A stretch of 64,000 nt of DNA from Methylobacterium gossipiicola (GTDB taxonomy: Bacteria; Pseudomonadota; Alphaproteobacteria; Rhizobiales; Beijerinckiaceae). How positions within the stretch are numbered: the stretch's first letter is position 1; every line of letters starts with the position of its first letter. The notes beneath the pieces were generated by a model. It had not been told where the DNA came from. It saw only the letters and a program-made list of their open reading frames with translations, and ran no database searches. The DNA is taken from contig NZ_FOPM01000019.1 in the NCBI RefSeq assembly GCF_900113485.1, positions 1 to 64,000 on the forward strand, given 5' to 3'. The position numbers and the translations under genes were made by a program. Shown here in pieces: positions 14,892-25,396 of this stretch.

Positions 14892-16292
14892 TCAGTTGCT
14901 CGCGAGGTGCGGCATCGGATCGACGGGGGTGGCGCCCTTGCGGATCTCGAAGTGGAGCTGGGGCGAGGTCACGTTGCCCGAGGCGCCCGACTTGGCGATG
15001 GTCTGGCCGCGCTTGACCTTCTCGCCGGGGCGCACGTCGAGTTCGCCGTTATGGGCGTAAGCCGAGACGTAGCCGTTGGCGTGGCGCACGAGGACGAGCT
15101 TGCCGTAGCCCTTCACGTCGGAGCCGGCATACGCCACCGTGCCGTCCTCGGCCGCCTTCACCGCCGTGCCCTCGGGCACCGAGATGTTGATGCCCTCGTT
15201 GCCAGAGGAGCCGTAGCCCGAGATCACCCGGCCCTTGGCGGGCCAGCGGAACGAGGTGTCGGGCGCCACCGAGCCGGTGCTGGCGGGCTCGGCCTTCGGC
15301 GCCTCGACGGCGGCGACCTTCACGGGCGCCTTGGCGGCCTCCGCGGCCTGCTTGGCGGCGGCCTCCGCGGCCTTGGCCTCGGCGACCTGTTTGGCGGCGG
15401 CCTTCGCGGCTTCGAGCTTGGCGGCCTTGGCCTCGGCCTCGGCGGCCTTCTTCTCGGCGAGCTTGGCCGCCTCGGCCTTCAGCTTGGCGGGATCCGGCTT
15501 CGCCTCGGCCTTGGTCTCCGCCTTGGCTTCCTTGATCTCGATCTTGCGGACGGGCTTGTCCTCGGCCTTGGCGACGGCTTGGCCGGGGCGCGGATGCCCC
15601 TTCTTGGCGTCGGCGAGCTTGGCCTCGGCCGCAGCCTTCGCGGCCTCCGCCCTGCGGCTCTCGACGAGCTTCTTCGCCTCGACGAGCTTACGCGCCTCCA
15701 TGGCCTTCGCTTCGGCCTTGGCCTCGGCGGCCTTCTTCTCGGCGGCCTTGCTGGCTTCGACGAGGCGGCGGGCCTCGGCGAGTTTCTCCGCCTCCGCCTC
15801 CTTGCGCGCCGCTTCGGCCTCCTTGCGGGCCGCGAGGGCCGCAGCCTCGGCGGCCTTGCGCTCGGCGGCGCGATCGATCTTCGGCACCGGAGCGGCCGGT
15901 ACGCTGCGGGTGGTCATGGCCCGGCCGGCATCGGGATTCATGCCCGACACCATGCCGGAGACCGGCTCCATGGAGGCGACGCGGCTCGTCTGCACGGGCG
16001 TCGCCGGCGGCGCGGCGGCCATGGGGCGGGGCGACATCGCCACGCCGGGCGCGCCGAGCGCCTGGGACTGGATGCGGCTCGTCCGCACCACCGGAGCCGG
16101 GGTGAGCTCCCCGGTCGAAATGCTTCCCGTGGAGGTGGGCTCGTTCGCCATGTTGGAGGCGAACGGATTGCCGAAGGGGTCGCCGAGGCGCGACGCATCC
16201 GACGAACAGGCGGCCGCGCCGCCTCCGATGACGCCGATGAGCGCGAAGCGCGACAGCGTCCTCAACCCCCGACCAGTCCCGCGAACCCGCAT
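14892..16292 (-). CDS. nlpD: NlpD/EnvC-type M23 peptidase-domain lipoprotein
   Basis: A 466-residue envelope protein. The N-terminus (ALIGVIGGGAAAC-SS) looks like a lipoprotein signal, with the Cys at ~29. Residues ~140-340 are an extreme Ala/Lys/Glu-rich coiled coil. The last ~125 residues are an M23 (LytM) domain: SGYGSSGNEGINISVPEG, VRHANGYVSAYAHNGEL, QLHFEIRKG. The first zinc-ligand region reads NEGINI rather than the HxGxD of active enzymes, so it is probably a non-catalytic amidase activator for cell separation, as in NlpD. It is the last gene of the surE-pcm-nlpD order. No LysM repeat is evident. Confidence 0.85.
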   Translation of the reverse strand: MRVRGTGRGLRTLSRFALIGVIGGGAAACSSDASRLGDPFGNPFASNMANEPTSTGSISTGELTPAPVVRTSRIQSQALGAPGVAMSPRPMAAAPPATPVQTSRVASMEPVSGMVSGMNPDAGRAMTTRSVPAAPVPKIDRAAERKAAEAAALAARKEAEAARKEAEAEKLAEARRLVEASKAAEKKAAEAKAEAKAMEARKLVEAKKLVESRRAEAAKAAAEAKLADAKKGHPRPGQAVAKAEDKPVRKIEIKEAKAETKAEAKPDPAKLKAEAAKLAEKKAAEAEAKAAKLEAAKAAAKQVAEAKAAEAAAKQAAEAAKAPVKVAAVEAPKAEPASTGSVAPDTSFRWPAKGRVISGYGSSGNEGINISVPEGTAVKAAEDGTVAYAGSDVKGYGKLVLVRHANGYVSAYAHNGELDVRPGEKVKRGQTIAKSGASGNVTSPQLHFEIRKGATPVDPMPHLASN

Positions 16293-16408
16293 CGACGCAC
16301 CTGTCTGACCTGACGCAACTTGATGCCGTCATTCAAACGGGATTCAGGTTAAACAACCGTTCCGATTCACCACGTTGACGACGACCGGGAACCCTTTCCA
16401 TCGTCCCG

Positions 16409-17062
16409 TTACAGGACGCGGGCCCGGCCAGGCGTCAACGGTCCGAGGCGCAGGCGCTCGCCGAGGCACTCTTCGAGCATCCCGTCCGCGTCGCGAAATA
16501 CGGCCACGCGGTGGGTCGCCTCGCGTGTGCCCAATGCCCCGACGAGGCGACCGCCCGGTGCCAACACGCCGGCCAGATGCGGCGGCAAGGCCGCAACGGC
16601 GCCGTTGAGGAGGATGCGGTCGAATCGCCCCTCGGGCAGGCTGCCGGCGTCGAGACCGTCGCCGACCGCGAGGGTCGCTCGGACGCGATCATCCGGCAGC
16701 AGGGCCGCCCGGGCATCCTCCGCCAGGAGGGCGTAGCGCTCGATACTGTGCACGTGGGCGGCGCCGAGGCGCAACAACAGGGTGGTGACGTAGCCCGAGC
16801 CGGTGCCGATCTCGAGGATGCGCATGCCGGGGCGAGCCCCCAGGGCCGTCAGCATGGCGGCGACGGCGCTCGGCGCCGTCATGGTCTGTCCGCAGGAAAG
16901 CGGCAGGGCGAGGTCGCGCCGGGCGAGGTCGCGGTAGGGACCGGGGGCGAATCGCTCGCGCGGCACCCGCTCCAGGGCGCGCAGGGTATCGGTGTCGCGC
17001 ACCCCCCGCCCGCGCAGGGCCATGACGAAGGCCGCCGCCTCGATGGAGCCGTCCGTCGTCAT
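16409..17062 (-). CDS. pcm: Protein-L-isoaspartate O-methyltransferase
   Basis: A 217-residue cytoplasmic SAM-dependent methyltransferase that repairs isoaspartyl residues in ageing proteins. It shows the PCMT motifs: RERFAPGPY, LPLSCGQTMTAPSAVAAML, the SAM-binding ILEIGTGSGYVTTLL and RFDRILLNGAVAALP. Length and order fit the family. It starts 10 bp after surE, the usual surE-pcm pair. Confidence 0.92.
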   Translation of the reverse strand: MTTDGSIEAAAFVMALRGRGVRDTDTLRALERVPRERFAPGPYRDLARRDLALPLSCGQTMTAPSAVAAMLTALGARPGMRILEIGTGSGYVTTLLLRLGAAHVHSIERYALLAEDARAALLPDDRVRATLAVGDGLDAGSLPEGRFDRILLNGAVAALPPHLAGVLAPGGRLVGALGTREATHRVAVFRDADGMLEECLGERLRLGPLTPGRARVL

Positions 17063-17072
17063 GGGGCGAGCC

Positions 17073-17837
17073 TCAGGCGGAGAAGCCTTGCGCGAAGCGC
17101 GTCAGGCTCGGCTCGTCCGTGAGGTCGAGGCGCAGGGGCGTCACCGAGATGCGCCGGCCCGCGATGGCTTCGAGGTCGGTGCCGCTGCCCGGCTGGAAGG
17201 TCGCCTTGGCGAAGGCGAGCCAGAAATACGGGTTACCGCGCCCGTCCTGACGCGCATCGATGGCGAGGAGGGCCTGATTGCGGAAGCCCTGCGCCGTCAC
17301 CGTGGTGCCCTGGACCTCGCCCGGCTCGCAATCCGGGAAGTTGACGTTGACGACGATGCCGGGCTCGATCCCGATCTCGAGAATTTTTCGGACGACGCCC
17401 GGGCCGTGCTCGGCGGCGGTGTGCCACTTGATGGCACCGCGCCCGCCGGCGCCGTAGGCCTGGCTCAGGGCGATGGAGCGCACGTTGAGGATCGTGCCCT
17501 CCATGGCGGCCGCGATGGTGCCCGAATAGGTAACGTCCTCGGCGACGTTCTGGCCGCGGTTGACCCCCGACAGGACGAGGTCCGGCCCGTGGTCCTTGAG
17601 GATGTGGCGCACCCCCATGATCACGCAATCGGACGGCGTGCCCTTCACGGCGAAGCGCTTCTCGGCCACCTGACGCAGGCGCAGGGGATCGTTGAGCGAC
17701 AGCGAGTGCGACACGCCCGACTGGTCGGTCTCGGGCGCCACGACCCAGACGTCGTCGGAGAGCGAGCGGGCGATGCCCTCCAGGGTCTCGAGACCCGGGG
17801 CGTGGATGCCGTCGTCGTTGGTGACGAGAATGCGCAT
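17073..17837 (-). CDS. surE: 5'/3'-nucleotidase SurE
   Basis: A 254-residue nucleotidase of stationary-phase survival, hydrolysing nucleoside 5' and 3' monophosphates with a divalent metal. It opens with [15 protein letters not shown] (metal-binding DD pair) and has [11 protein letters not shown] and [15 protein letters not shown], all diagnostic. It is full length. The start at 17837 overlaps the serS stop by one base, so it is coupled to serS. It is followed closely by pcm. Confidence 0.95.
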   Translation of the reverse strand: MRILVTNDDGIHAPGLETLEGIARSLSDDVWVVAPETDQSGVSHSLSLNDPLRLRQVAEKRFAVKGTPSDCVIMGVRHILKDHGPDLVLSGVNRGQNVAEDVTYSGTIAAAMEGTILNVRSIALSQAYGAGGRGAIKWHTAAEHGPGVVRKILEIGIEPGIVVNVNFPDCEPGEVQGTTVTAQGFRNQALLAIDARQDGRGNPYFWLAFAKATFQPGSGTDLEAIAGRRISVTPLRLDLTDEPSLTRFAQGFSA

Positions 17838-19120
17838 CAGATGGTGTGTCCCTCGATCCGGTCGATCCCGCCCATATAGGCCTTCAAGGCCGAGGGCACC
17901 GTGACGCTGCCGTCGGGATTCTGGTAATTTTCCATGACGGCGATGAGGGCGCGGCCCACCGCCACGCCCGACCCGTTGAGGGTGTGGACGAAGTTCACTT
18001 GCTTACCGTCCTTGACCCGGAACCGGGCATTCATCCGGCGGGCCTGAAAATCGCCGCAGACGGAGCAGGACGAGATCTCCCGGAACGTCTCCTGGCCGGG
18101 CATCCAGACCTCGATGTCGTAGGTCTTTTGGCTCGCGAAGCCCATGTCGCCGGTGCACAGCGTCATGATCCGGTACGGCAGATCGAGCTTCTTCAGCACG
18201 GCCTCCGCCGAGCCCAGCATGCGCTCGTGCTCGTCCGCCGACTGCTCCGGCGTGGTGATGGAGACGAGCTCGACCTTGTTGAACTGGTGCTGGCGCAGCA
18301 TGCCGCGGGTGTCGCGGCCCGCCGAACCGGCTTCGGCCCGGAAGCAGGGGGTGAGCGCAGTCAGACGCAAGGGAAGTTCCTCCTCGCGCAGGATCGATTC
18401 ACGCACGAGGTTGGTCAGGGGCACCTCGGCCGTGGGAATCAGCCAGTGCTCGCGCACGGCGAACTGGTCGTCCCGGAACTTCGGCAGTTGCGCCGTGCCG
18501 AACATCGCCTCGTCGCGCACCATCAGGGGCGGCGCCACCTCCGTATAGCCGTGCTCGCCCGTGTGAAGGTCGAGCATGAACTGGCCGAGCGCCCGCTCGA
18601 GCCGGGCGAGTTGCCCCTTCAGCACCACGAAACGCGCGCCCGACATCCGGGCGGCCGCCTCGAAATCCATCAGCCCCGAGGCTTCGCCGATCTCGAAATG
18701 CTGTTTGCCCGTGGCGAGCCGGGGGCGCTGGGCGTCGAAGCGGCGATATTCGACGTTGCCGTGCTCGTCGGCCCCCTCGGGCACCTCGGGATTGGGGCGA
18801 TTCGGGATCGCCGCGAGCTTCTCGTCGAGGAGCGCACCGGCCTGCGTCTGCGCCGCATCCAGCCCCGGCGCCTCGTCCTTCAGGCGCGCGACCTCTTCCA
18901 TGAGTTCGGCGGCCCGGGCCTCGTCCTTGGCCTTCTTGGCGCCGCCGATCTCCTTGGCGAGGGCATTGCGGCGCTCCTGATTCGCCTGCGCCGCCGAGGT
19001 CGCGCCCTTGCGGGCGTCGTCGAGGGCGATGAGCTCGGCCGCCAGCGGAGCGAGTCCCCGGCGACGCAGGGCATCGTCGAAGGCGTCCGGATTCTCGCGG
19101 ATGGCGCGGATGTCGTGCAT
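17837..19120 (-). CDS. serS: Seryl-tRNA synthetase
   Basis: A 427-residue class II synthetase charging tRNA-Ser. The N-terminal coiled-coil arm (~1-110, beginning [14 protein letters not shown]) binds the tRNA variable arm. The catalytic core has [21 protein letters not shown] (motif 2 region), [20 protein letters not shown] and the motif 3 [18 protein letters not shown] 19120 matches the family start; an upstream extension to 19186 is not conserved-looking. It is placed between tatC and surE as in many alphaproteobacteria. Confidence 0.96.
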   Translation of the reverse strand: MHDIRAIRENPDAFDDALRRRGLAPLAAELIALDDARKGATSAAQANQERRNALAKEIGGAKKAKDEARAAELMEEVARLKDEAPGLDAAQTQAGALLDEKLAAIPNRPNPEVPEGADEHGNVEYRRFDAQRPRLATGKQHFEIGEASGLMDFEAAARMSGARFVVLKGQLARLERALGQFMLDLHTGEHGYTEVAPPLMVRDEAMFGTAQLPKFRDDQFAVREHWLIPTAEVPLTNLVRESILREEELPLRLTALTPCFRAEAGSAGRDTRGMLRQHQFNKVELVSITTPEQSADEHERMLGSAEAVLKKLDLPYRIMTLCTGDMGFASQKTYDIEVWMPGQETFREISSCSVCGDFQARRMNARFRVKDGKQVNFVHTLNGSGVAVGRALIAVMENYQNPDGSVTVPSALKAYMGGIDRIEGHTI

Positions 19121-19220
19121 GGGGTCGCTCGGAACAGGCTTCTCAACAGACGACGAGGCTTTGCAGCATCGACGCCGGCCCGACAAGGGTGGCGACCCGA
19201 ACCGGCCGGCGGCCCTCCCC

Positions 19221-20021
19221 CTACGGCTCCAGCCCCTCGGCCTTGCGCTGTGCCGCGCGACGGCGTTCGACGCGGCCCACCGAAAAGATCGAGGCCTCGT
19301 AGAGGAGGATCATCGGGATCGCCAGGGAGAGCTGGGAGATGACGTCCGGAGGGGTCAGCACCGCCGCCACCACGAAGACGAGGACGATGGCGTAGCGGCG
19401 CTTCTCGCGCAGGAACGCGGTGTCGATGACGCCGATCTGTCCCAGCAGCGTGAGGATCACCGGCAGCTGGAACGCGATCCCGAAGGCGAAGATCAGCGTC
19501 ATGATGAGCGAGAGGTACTCGTCCACCTTCGGCAGGAGAGCGATGGTCGCCTCCCCCGGCTGCCCGATCTGCTGCAGCGAGACCGAGAACTGGATCAGCA
19601 GCGGCATCGCCAGGAAGAACACCACCAGGGCGCCGAGGATGAAGAAGATCGGCGTCGCGACGAGATAGGGCAGGAAGGCCTGTCGCTCGTTGCGGTAGAG
19701 GCCCGGCGCCACGAAAGCGTAGATCTGGGTCGCGATCACCGGAAACGCCAGGAAGCCGGCACCGAACACGCTGAGCTTGATGTTGGTGAACACCTGCTCG
19801 AGGAAGTGCGTAGCGATGAGCTTGGCGTTTTCGGCCCCCACCACGGAGACGTAGGGCCAGACCAGGATGTTGTAGATGTGCCGCGAGACGAAGAAGCACG
19901 CGAAGAACATCACCACGAAGGCGGCGAGCGACTTGATGAGCCGGGACCGCAATTCGATGAGATGGTCGAGGAGCGGGGCCCGCGACGCCTCGATGTCGGC
20001 GTCATCCGTCGCGTTGGTCAT
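19221..20021 (-). CDS. tatC: Sec-independent translocase subunit TatC
   Basis: A 266-residue inner-membrane receptor for twin-arginine signal peptides. It has six hydrophobic segments and the conserved N-terminal [13 protein letters not shown] and [14 protein letters not shown]. The ATG overlaps the tatB stop (20018-20021), so tatA-B-C form one operon. The Tat system exports folded cofactor-containing proteins. Confidence 0.96.
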   Translation of the reverse strand: MTNATDDADIEASRAPLLDHLIELRSRLIKSLAAFVVMFFACFFVSRHIYNILVWPYVSVVGAENAKLIATHFLEQVFTNIKLSVFGAGFLAFPVIATQIYAFVAPGLYRNERQAFLPYLVATPIFFILGALVVFFLAMPLLIQFSVSLQQIGQPGEATIALLPKVDEYLSLIMTLIFAFGIAFQLPVILTLLGQIGVIDTAFLREKRRYAIVLVFVVAAVLTPPDVISQLSLAIPMILLYEASIFSVGRVERRRAAQRKAEGLEP

Positions 20022-20497
20022 CGGGCGGGATCGTGCTGCGTGTTGGCCGGGGCCGGAGAATTCGGCGTCGCGGCGGGGGGGGAGGACACCAGCGGATCGG
20101 CGACGGACACGGCCGGCGCCGGCTCGACCGGGGGCACCGGGTCCTTCTCGGCGAGTTGCGCCGCGACGTTCGCTAGGGGCTGGGTCGGCGAGGGCGTGGT
20201 CCGGGTGTGACCGTCCACCGCACCCTTGATCTCGTCACGGATGGTCTGAACCGGATTGAAGACCGGCCCCATGGTGCCGGCGGATTTGCGGACGCCATCG
20301 ACTTCGCGACGGATCTCATCGAACTCCGCCTCGCGGACCGCCTCGTTGAACTGGGCCTGGAACTCGCCAGCCATGCGGCGCATCCGGCTCGTCACCTGCC
20401 CGACCGTGCGCAGGGCCTTGGGCAGATCCTTCGGACCGATGACGATGAGGGCGACGCCGCCGATCAGCATCACCTCGCCCCAACTCATGTCGAACAT
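20018..20497 (-). CDS. tatB: Sec-independent translocase subunit TatB
   Basis: A 159-residue TatB: one N-terminal membrane helix ([20 protein letters not shown]), the G-P-K-D-L-P hinge, then an amphipathic helix ([20 protein letters not shown]). A Pro/Ala-rich tail follows, typical of alphaproteobacterial TatB. A run of eight G at 20075-20082 lies in the tail coding region. It forms the TatBC substrate receptor with the coupled downstream tatC. Confidence 0.94.
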   Translation of the reverse strand: MFDMSWGEVMLIGGVALIVIGPKDLPKALRTVGQVTSRMRRMAGEFQAQFNEAVREAEFDEIRREVDGVRKSAGTMGPVFNPVQTIRDEIKGAVDGHTRTTPSPTQPLANVAAQLAEKDPVPPVEPAPAVSVADPLVSSPPAATPNSPAPANTQHDPAR

Positions 20498-20611
20498 AGG
20501 CTGATTGTCCCGCGGTCGCGCGATGCCCGTGGCAGCGGGTGCCTATCGCAGGTCGGGCGCGGCTGCGCCAGACCTTGCACGGCCCCCTCGATGCTCCCGA
20601 CGACCTTGGCG

Positions 20612-20863
20612 TCAGACGACCTTGCGGTCGGCGGCGACGGGATTGGCCGTGGCCGGCTCGTTCTGGTGCGGCAAGGTCCGGACGGGCTCACCGGCGCTGG
20701 GCGGCGGCACGGCCGTCGGCGCGTCGTCCTCGGCCATGCCCTTCTTGAACGCCTTGATGCCTTTGGCGACGTCGCCCATCAGGTCGGAGATCTTGCCGCG
20801 CCCGAACAGCAGCATCACGATGCCGGCGACGATGATCCAGTGCCAGATACTCATGCTGCCCAT
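20612..20863 (-). CDS. tatA: Sec-independent translocase subunit TatA
   Basis: An 83-residue pore-forming TatA. The N-terminal helix [17 protein letters not shown] is followed by [20 protein letters not shown], the canonical TatA amphipathic helix, and a short disordered tail. It lies 114 bp before tatB and starts the tat operon. The 180 bp between it and nagZ hold no gene and probably the tat promoter. Confidence 0.95.
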   Translation of the reverse strand: MGSMSIWHWIIVAGIVMLLFGRGKISDLMGDVAKGIKAFKKGMAEDDAPTAVPPPSAGEPVRTLPHQNEPATANPVAADRKVV

Positions 20864-21044
20864 GGCAACCTCCCGCGCCGCGGAGGCCCAACGCCCGGCG
20901 GCCCCCGCATGTGTCCAGTTAGCGCGAACCTAAGGATCGCACTGCGGCAACACAAGAAGCGCGTGGGATTCGCGCGCCCATGGGACCCGGAGCCTGTGCG
21001 GCGCGCGAGGAGACCGGCTGGGTGGTGCGACGATCGGCGACGCG

Positions 21045-22052
21045 TCAGGCGGCCAGGGACAGGGCGGCTTCGAACCGGGCGCGGGCCTCGCGCACGTCGA
21101 AGGCCGGCGCCGCATCGGCGAGGCGCGCGAGGGCGTTGTCCGCCCGACGTAGGGCCGGACCGGCGAGGGCCGGGGCCCCCTCGACGACGCCGCGCATCTC
21201 GGCGAGGTCGCCGTTGCAATGCAGGCCGACATCGATCCCCGCCGCGAACGCCGCCTCGGTGCGACCGCGAAAGCTGCCCTGGAGGGCGTGCATCGACAGG
21301 TCGTCCGTCATCAGCAACCCGTCGAAACCGATGAAGCCGCGAACCACGCGCTCGATGACGGCGGCCGACTGGGTGGCCGGACGGTCGGGGTCGAGGGCGG
21401 TGAAGACCACGTGGGCGCTCATGGCGAGGGGCAGGTCGGCGAGCGCCCGGAACGGCGCGAAATCCTGCGCCGTCAGGGTCGCGAGGTCGGTCTCGACCAC
21501 GGGCAGACCCTTGTGGCTGTCGCATCCCGCGCGACCGTGGCCGGGAATGTGTTTCATCACCGGCAGGACGCCGCCCTGCATCAGTCCGGACGCGACGGCG
21601 CGGCCGATCTCGGCGACCCGCTCGGGGGTGGTGCCGTAGGCCCGGTCGCCGATCACGTCATGGGCGCCGGCCACGGGTACGTCGAGCACGGGCGCGCAAT
21701 CGACGTTGATGCCCACACTCGCGAGATCGTGCGCCATGAGCCGGGCGCCGAGTTCGGCCATGGCGGCGGCCGAGCCGTCGAGGCGGCCGAAGCGCTCGCC
21801 GGCCGGGTAGGCCGGCCAATGCGGTGGCCCCATGCGCTGCACCCGGCCTCCCTCCTGATCGATGAGGATCGGCGCGTCGGCGCGGCCCACGGTGTCGCGC
21901 AGGGCTTGGGTCAGGGCCCGCACCTCGTCGGGCGTGCCGATGTTGCGCTTGAACAGGATGAAGCCCCAGGGCGCCACGTCGCGGAAGAACGCGGTTTCCT
22001 CCGCCGACAGGGTCTTGCCGGCGCAACCGAGGATGAGGGCACGGGTGGTCAT
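21045..22052 (-). CDS. nagZ: Beta-N-acetylhexosaminidase NagZ
   Basis: A 335-residue glycoside hydrolase family 3 enzyme that removes N-acetylglucosamine from anhydromuropeptides in peptidoglycan recycling. It has IDQEGGRVQRMGPPHWP, the catalytic loop KHIPGHGRAGCDSHKGLPVV (Asp/His pair) and the nucleophile MTDDLSMHAL. It is cytoplasmic, with no signal peptide. ATG 22052 was preferred to an in-frame GTG at 22082. The neighbours (SPOR protein upstream, tat downstream) match other alphaproteobacteria. Confidence 0.94.
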   Translation of the reverse strand: MTTRALILGCAGKTLSAEETAFFRDVAPWGFILFKRNIGTPDEVRALTQALRDTVGRADAPILIDQEGGRVQRMGPPHWPAYPAGERFGRLDGSAAAMAELGARLMAHDLASVGINVDCAPVLDVPVAGAHDVIGDRAYGTTPERVAEIGRAVASGLMQGGVLPVMKHIPGHGRAGCDSHKGLPVVETDLATLTAQDFAPFRALADLPLAMSAHVVFTALDPDRPATQSAAVIERVVRGFIGFDGLLMTDDLSMHALQGSFRGRTEAAFAAGIDVGLHCNGDLAEMRGVVEGAPALAGPALRRADNALARLADAAPAFDVREARARFEAALSLAA

Positions 22053-22108
22053 GAAGGGTGCGTCCTTGGGGACTTCGGTCACGCAGGAGGGGCTGCTTCA
22101 GACGACGC

Positions 22109-23500
22109 TCAGTTCTTCGCCACGAAGCACTGGCCGCCCGATGCCTGGAGCTGGCTGCACAGGCTCGTCGCCTCGCTCTTGCCGAGGGGTCCGACGCGGA
22201 CGCGGTAGAGGGACTTCCCGTTGACCTCGGCCTGCCGGATCAGGGCCGGCTTGCCGGCGAGCACGGCATACTTGCCCTGCATCTCCCGGAAGGCGGCCTG
22301 GGCGTCGCTCGCACTGCCCCGCACGCCGAGCTGGACCGCGAAGGAGCCGGAAGCGGGCGCGGGAGACTCCGCCACCGTGGCGGGCGGCGGGGCCACGGCG
22401 GCGGTGGTTTCGGGGGCCGCGGCCGCGACGCGCTGAGGCGCCTTGGCGCGGGGGGCGGGGGTGACCGGCGCGGGGGTCGGCGCCTCGGCCACGGGCGTCG
22501 CCGTCGGGGTGGTGAGGGGCGCGCTCACCCGCGCACCGCGCGGGCGCAGAGACGCCGGGGCCGTGGCACCGTCGCTGGCGGTACCCGGCAGGGTCATGGT
22601 CGGGATCACGGAAGCCGGCGGAGGCTCGGCCGCCTCGGGCTGCGGCGGCAGGGGCGGCGTCTCCGGCTTGACCGAGACGGTGCGAACCCGGCGCGGTTCA
22701 CCGAGGGATTCCGTCAGGGTGCCGGTCTGCGGCGCGCTCGCATTGCCCGTGGCGCTGCCGGGGGTGGCACCGCCCTCGCTCGTTCCTTGCGCGGTGCGAG
22801 CGGCCTGGGCCACGTCGAGGGGCTGCTCCTCGCGGTTGACGATGCGGATCTGCCCGTCCTTGGCGGTACGGTCGTAGATCTGCTTGTTCTGATCGGGAAT
22901 CTCGACGCCGTCGGCCTTCTGGGGAGCGACCTTGAGGGGCGCGGTATCGGCCAGGATGGTGGGGACCCCGCCATTGCTCGAACCGCCGCCCGAATGCAGG
23001 CCGCGCCAAGCGAGGCCGGCCGTGATGCAGACGGCGACGACGCCGAGGCCGGCCCCAACGGAGACGAGGCGGCTGCGCTGGCGCGGGCGGTTCAGGGGCG
23101 TACGGTCGCCGGCATCGAAGGCATCCTGCTCGGCCTGGGGCGCCTCCGCGCCCTGGATCGGATAGGGGGCCTGCTCCACGGAGGCGAGGTACTGGTCGAA
23201 GGCATCCGTCGGCGAGGCGGCGGGCGATCGGTAGGCGGAGGCCGGCTGCACCGGGGGAGCGTCGATGAAGCTCGGCTCGACGCGCCGGCCCGGAACCGCA
23301 TCGACTCGCGGGTCGCGGGCCGCCAGGATGGCCCGGAACGGGTCGTCCTGGCCGACGATGCGGGCGAGTTCGGCCAGCGGATCGGCCTTGGCGGTCCCTT
23401 GCGGCTCCACGGCTCCCTGGGGGGGCGTGGTCTGGGGCTGCTGCAGATCCCGCGCGAAGGCATCGAAATCGACCGGCGCGCGCGAAGCGTTCGTCGTCAT
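22109..23500 (-). CDS. SPOR-domain inner-membrane protein
   Basis: A 463-residue septal-type protein: a cytoplasmic N-terminus of ~140 residues, one membrane helix (LVSVGAGLGVVAVCITAGLAW), a long Pro/Ala-rich periplasmic linker, and a C-terminal SPOR domain (~385-463, FAVQLGVRGSASDAQAAF ... LYRVRVGPLGKSEA) that binds denuded glycan at the division site. Upstream ATG 23509 would add three residues. It lies between argS and nagZ, a common order in the group. Specific function is unknown; cell division or envelope remodelling is likely. Confidence 0.88.
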   Translation of the reverse strand: MTTNASRAPVDFDAFARDLQQPQTTPPQGAVEPQGTAKADPLAELARIVGQDDPFRAILAARDPRVDAVPGRRVEPSFIDAPPVQPASAYRSPAASPTDAFDQYLASVEQAPYPIQGAEAPQAEQDAFDAGDRTPLNRPRQRSRLVSVGAGLGVVAVCITAGLAWRGLHSGGGSSNGGVPTILADTAPLKVAPQKADGVEIPDQNKQIYDRTAKDGQIRIVNREEQPLDVAQAARTAQGTSEGGATPGSATGNASAPQTGTLTESLGEPRRVRTVSVKPETPPLPPQPEAAEPPPASVIPTMTLPGTASDGATAPASLRPRGARVSAPLTTPTATPVAEAPTPAPVTPAPRAKAPQRVAAAAPETTAAVAPPPATVAESPAPASGSFAVQLGVRGSASDAQAAFREMQGKYAVLAGKPALIRQAEVNGKSLYRVRVGPLGKSEATSLCSQLQASGGQCFVAKN

Positions 23501-23532
23501 GGCAGCCATCCCTTATGTACGCCGCAATCACC

Positions 23533-25293
23533 TCACCGCATTTCGGCCGGCGCGGTGACGCCCAACACCGCGAGGCCGGAGGCGATCACGCCCCGCAATG
23601 CCTCGACGAGGGCCAATCGTGCCCGTGTCGAGTTTCGGTCGGTTGGATTAACAAACCGTAATTGCGGCAAGTCTTTGCCCTTGTTCCAGAAACCATGCAG
23701 CGACGAAGCCAGCTCGTAGAGGTAGAACGCCACGCGGTGCGGCTCGTGGGCAGCGGCGGCCGCCTCGATCACCCGGGGATACTGGGCGATGAGGCGCAGG
23801 ATCTCGGCTTCGCCCGAATCGGTGAGGAGGGACAGGTCGGCGTCGCGCAGCAGGCCGTCCGTGGAAAAGTCCTCGGCCGGCATCGCCTCGCGGGCCTGAC
23901 GGAACACCGAGACGCAGCGGGCATGAGCGTACTGGACGTAGAAGACCGGGTTGTCCTTGGACTGCTCCACCACCTTGGCGAGGTCGAAATCCAGGGTCGC
24001 GTCGTTCTTGCGATAGAGCATCATGAAGCGGATCGCGTCGCGCCCGACCTCGTCCACCACCTCCGCGAGGGTGATAAACTCGCCGGCCCGCTTCGACATC
24101 TTCACGGGTTCGCCCGCGCGCAACAGCCGTACGAGCTGGCAGAGCTTGACGTCGAGGGTGGCCTTGCCGTCGCTCACCGCCTTCACGGCGGCCTGCATGC
24201 GCTTGACGTAGCCGCCATGGTCGGCGCCGAGTACGTCGATGAGGTCCGTGGCGCCGCGGGCGATCTTGTCGCGGTGATAGGCGATGTCGGACGCGAAGTA
24301 GGTGAACGAGCCGTCGGACTTCAGGAGCGGCCGGTCGACATCGTCGCCGAACTCGACGGTGCGGAACAGGGTCTGCTCGCGGTCCTCCCAATCCTCGGCC
24401 AGCTGGCCCTTCGGCGGCGGCAGGCGGCCCTCGTAGACGAGGCCCTTTTCGCGCAGCTCGGCCAGCAGGACGGGCACCGCCTCCTTCAGGGTGGCTTCGG
24501 AGAAGAACACGTCGTGGTGGATGCCGAGGCGCGCGAGGTCGCCTCGGATCAAGTCCATCATCGCCGCGATGGCGAAGGCCCGCACGGTGGGGAGCCACTC
24601 GGCCTCGGGCTGCTCCAGAAGGGTGCGGCCGTAGGTCTCGGCCAGCGCACGCCCGACGGGGACGAGGTAGTCGCCGGGATACAGCCCGTCCGGCACCGGC
24701 CCGACCGCCTCGCCGAGGGCCTCGCGATAGCGAAGATGCGCGGAGCGGGCCAGCACGTCCACCTGCGCGCCGGCATCGTTGATGTAGTATTCGCGCGTCA
24801 CGTCGCGGCCCGAGGCCGCGAGGAGGTTGGCGAGGGCATCGCCGAACACCGCGCCGCGCCCATGGCCGACATGCATCGGCCCCGTCGGGTTGGCCGAGAC
24901 GTACTCGATGTTCACCTTGCCCTTGGCGTCTCCCTCCCCCGGCCTGCCGCGCCCGTAGGCGTCGCCCTGCGCCAGGGCCGCCCGCACCACAGCGTGGAAC
25001 AGGTTTGGTGCCAGCCGCAGGTTGATGAAGCCGGGGCCGGCGACGCCAGCCTCGACCACGTCCGGGTCGCGCCGCAGCTCCGCCGCCAGGGCTTCGCCCA
25101 GCGCCTTCGGGTTGGTCTTCGCCTCCTTCGCCAGCACCAGGGCGGCGTTGGTGGCGAGGTCGCCATGGCTCGCGTCGCGGGGCGGCTCCACCACCACGCG
25201 CGACAGGTCGAGCCCCTCGGGCAGTTGCCCGGCCCGGACAAGACCCTGCACGGCGGCGCGCACGCGCGCCTCGAAGGTGGCGAAGATGTTCAT
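23533..25293 (-). CDS. argS: Arginyl-tRNA synthetase
   Basis: A 586-residue class I synthetase. It starts [16 protein letters not shown], with the additional N-terminal domain, then the HIGH-type signature [13 protein letters not shown] preceded by [10 protein letters not shown]. The KMSK-like site reads [13 protein letters not shown], and the DALR anticodon-binding domain ends the protein. Length is normal for the family. An upstream extension to 25341 is unlikely. It is followed by the SPOR-domain gene with a 32-bp gap. Confidence 0.96.
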   Translation of the reverse strand: MNIFATFEARVRAAVQGLVRAGQLPEGLDLSRVVVEPPRDASHGDLATNAALVLAKEAKTNPKALGEALAAELRRDPDVVEAGVAGPGFINLRLAPNLFHAVVRAALAQGDAYGRGRPGEGDAKGKVNIEYVSANPTGPMHVGHGRGAVFGDALANLLAASGRDVTREYYINDAGAQVDVLARSAHLRYREALGEAVGPVPDGLYPGDYLVPVGRALAETYGRTLLEQPEAEWLPTVRAFAIAAMMDLIRGDLARLGIHHDVFFSEATLKEAVPVLLAELREKGLVYEGRLPPPKGQLAEDWEDREQTLFRTVEFGDDVDRPLLKSDGSFTYFASDIAYHRDKIARGATDLIDVLGADHGGYVKRMQAAVKAVSDGKATLDVKLCQLVRLLRAGEPVKMSKRAGEFITLAEVVDEVGRDAIRFMMLYRKNDATLDFDLAKVVEQSKDNPVFYVQYAHARCVSVFRQAREAMPAEDFSTDGLLRDADLSLLTDSGEAEILRLIAQYPRVIEAAAAAHEPHRVAFYLYELASSLHGFWNKGKDLPQLRFVNPTDRNSTRARLALVEALRGVIASGLAVLGVTAPAEMR

Positions 25294-25396
25294 CGGTGAT
25301 CGGTTTCCGCTCGCGACGGCCGCCTCGTCACGACGGCCCACGTCTCAAGAAGTCGGCATATCAACCGGGGACACGGGTGTCACGGTCGCCCCCCCC

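Noticed and set aside
20075..20082. Run of eight G in tatB as a phase-variation site
   Set aside because: It lies in the unconserved Pro/Ala tail, where a frameshift would have little effect on function.
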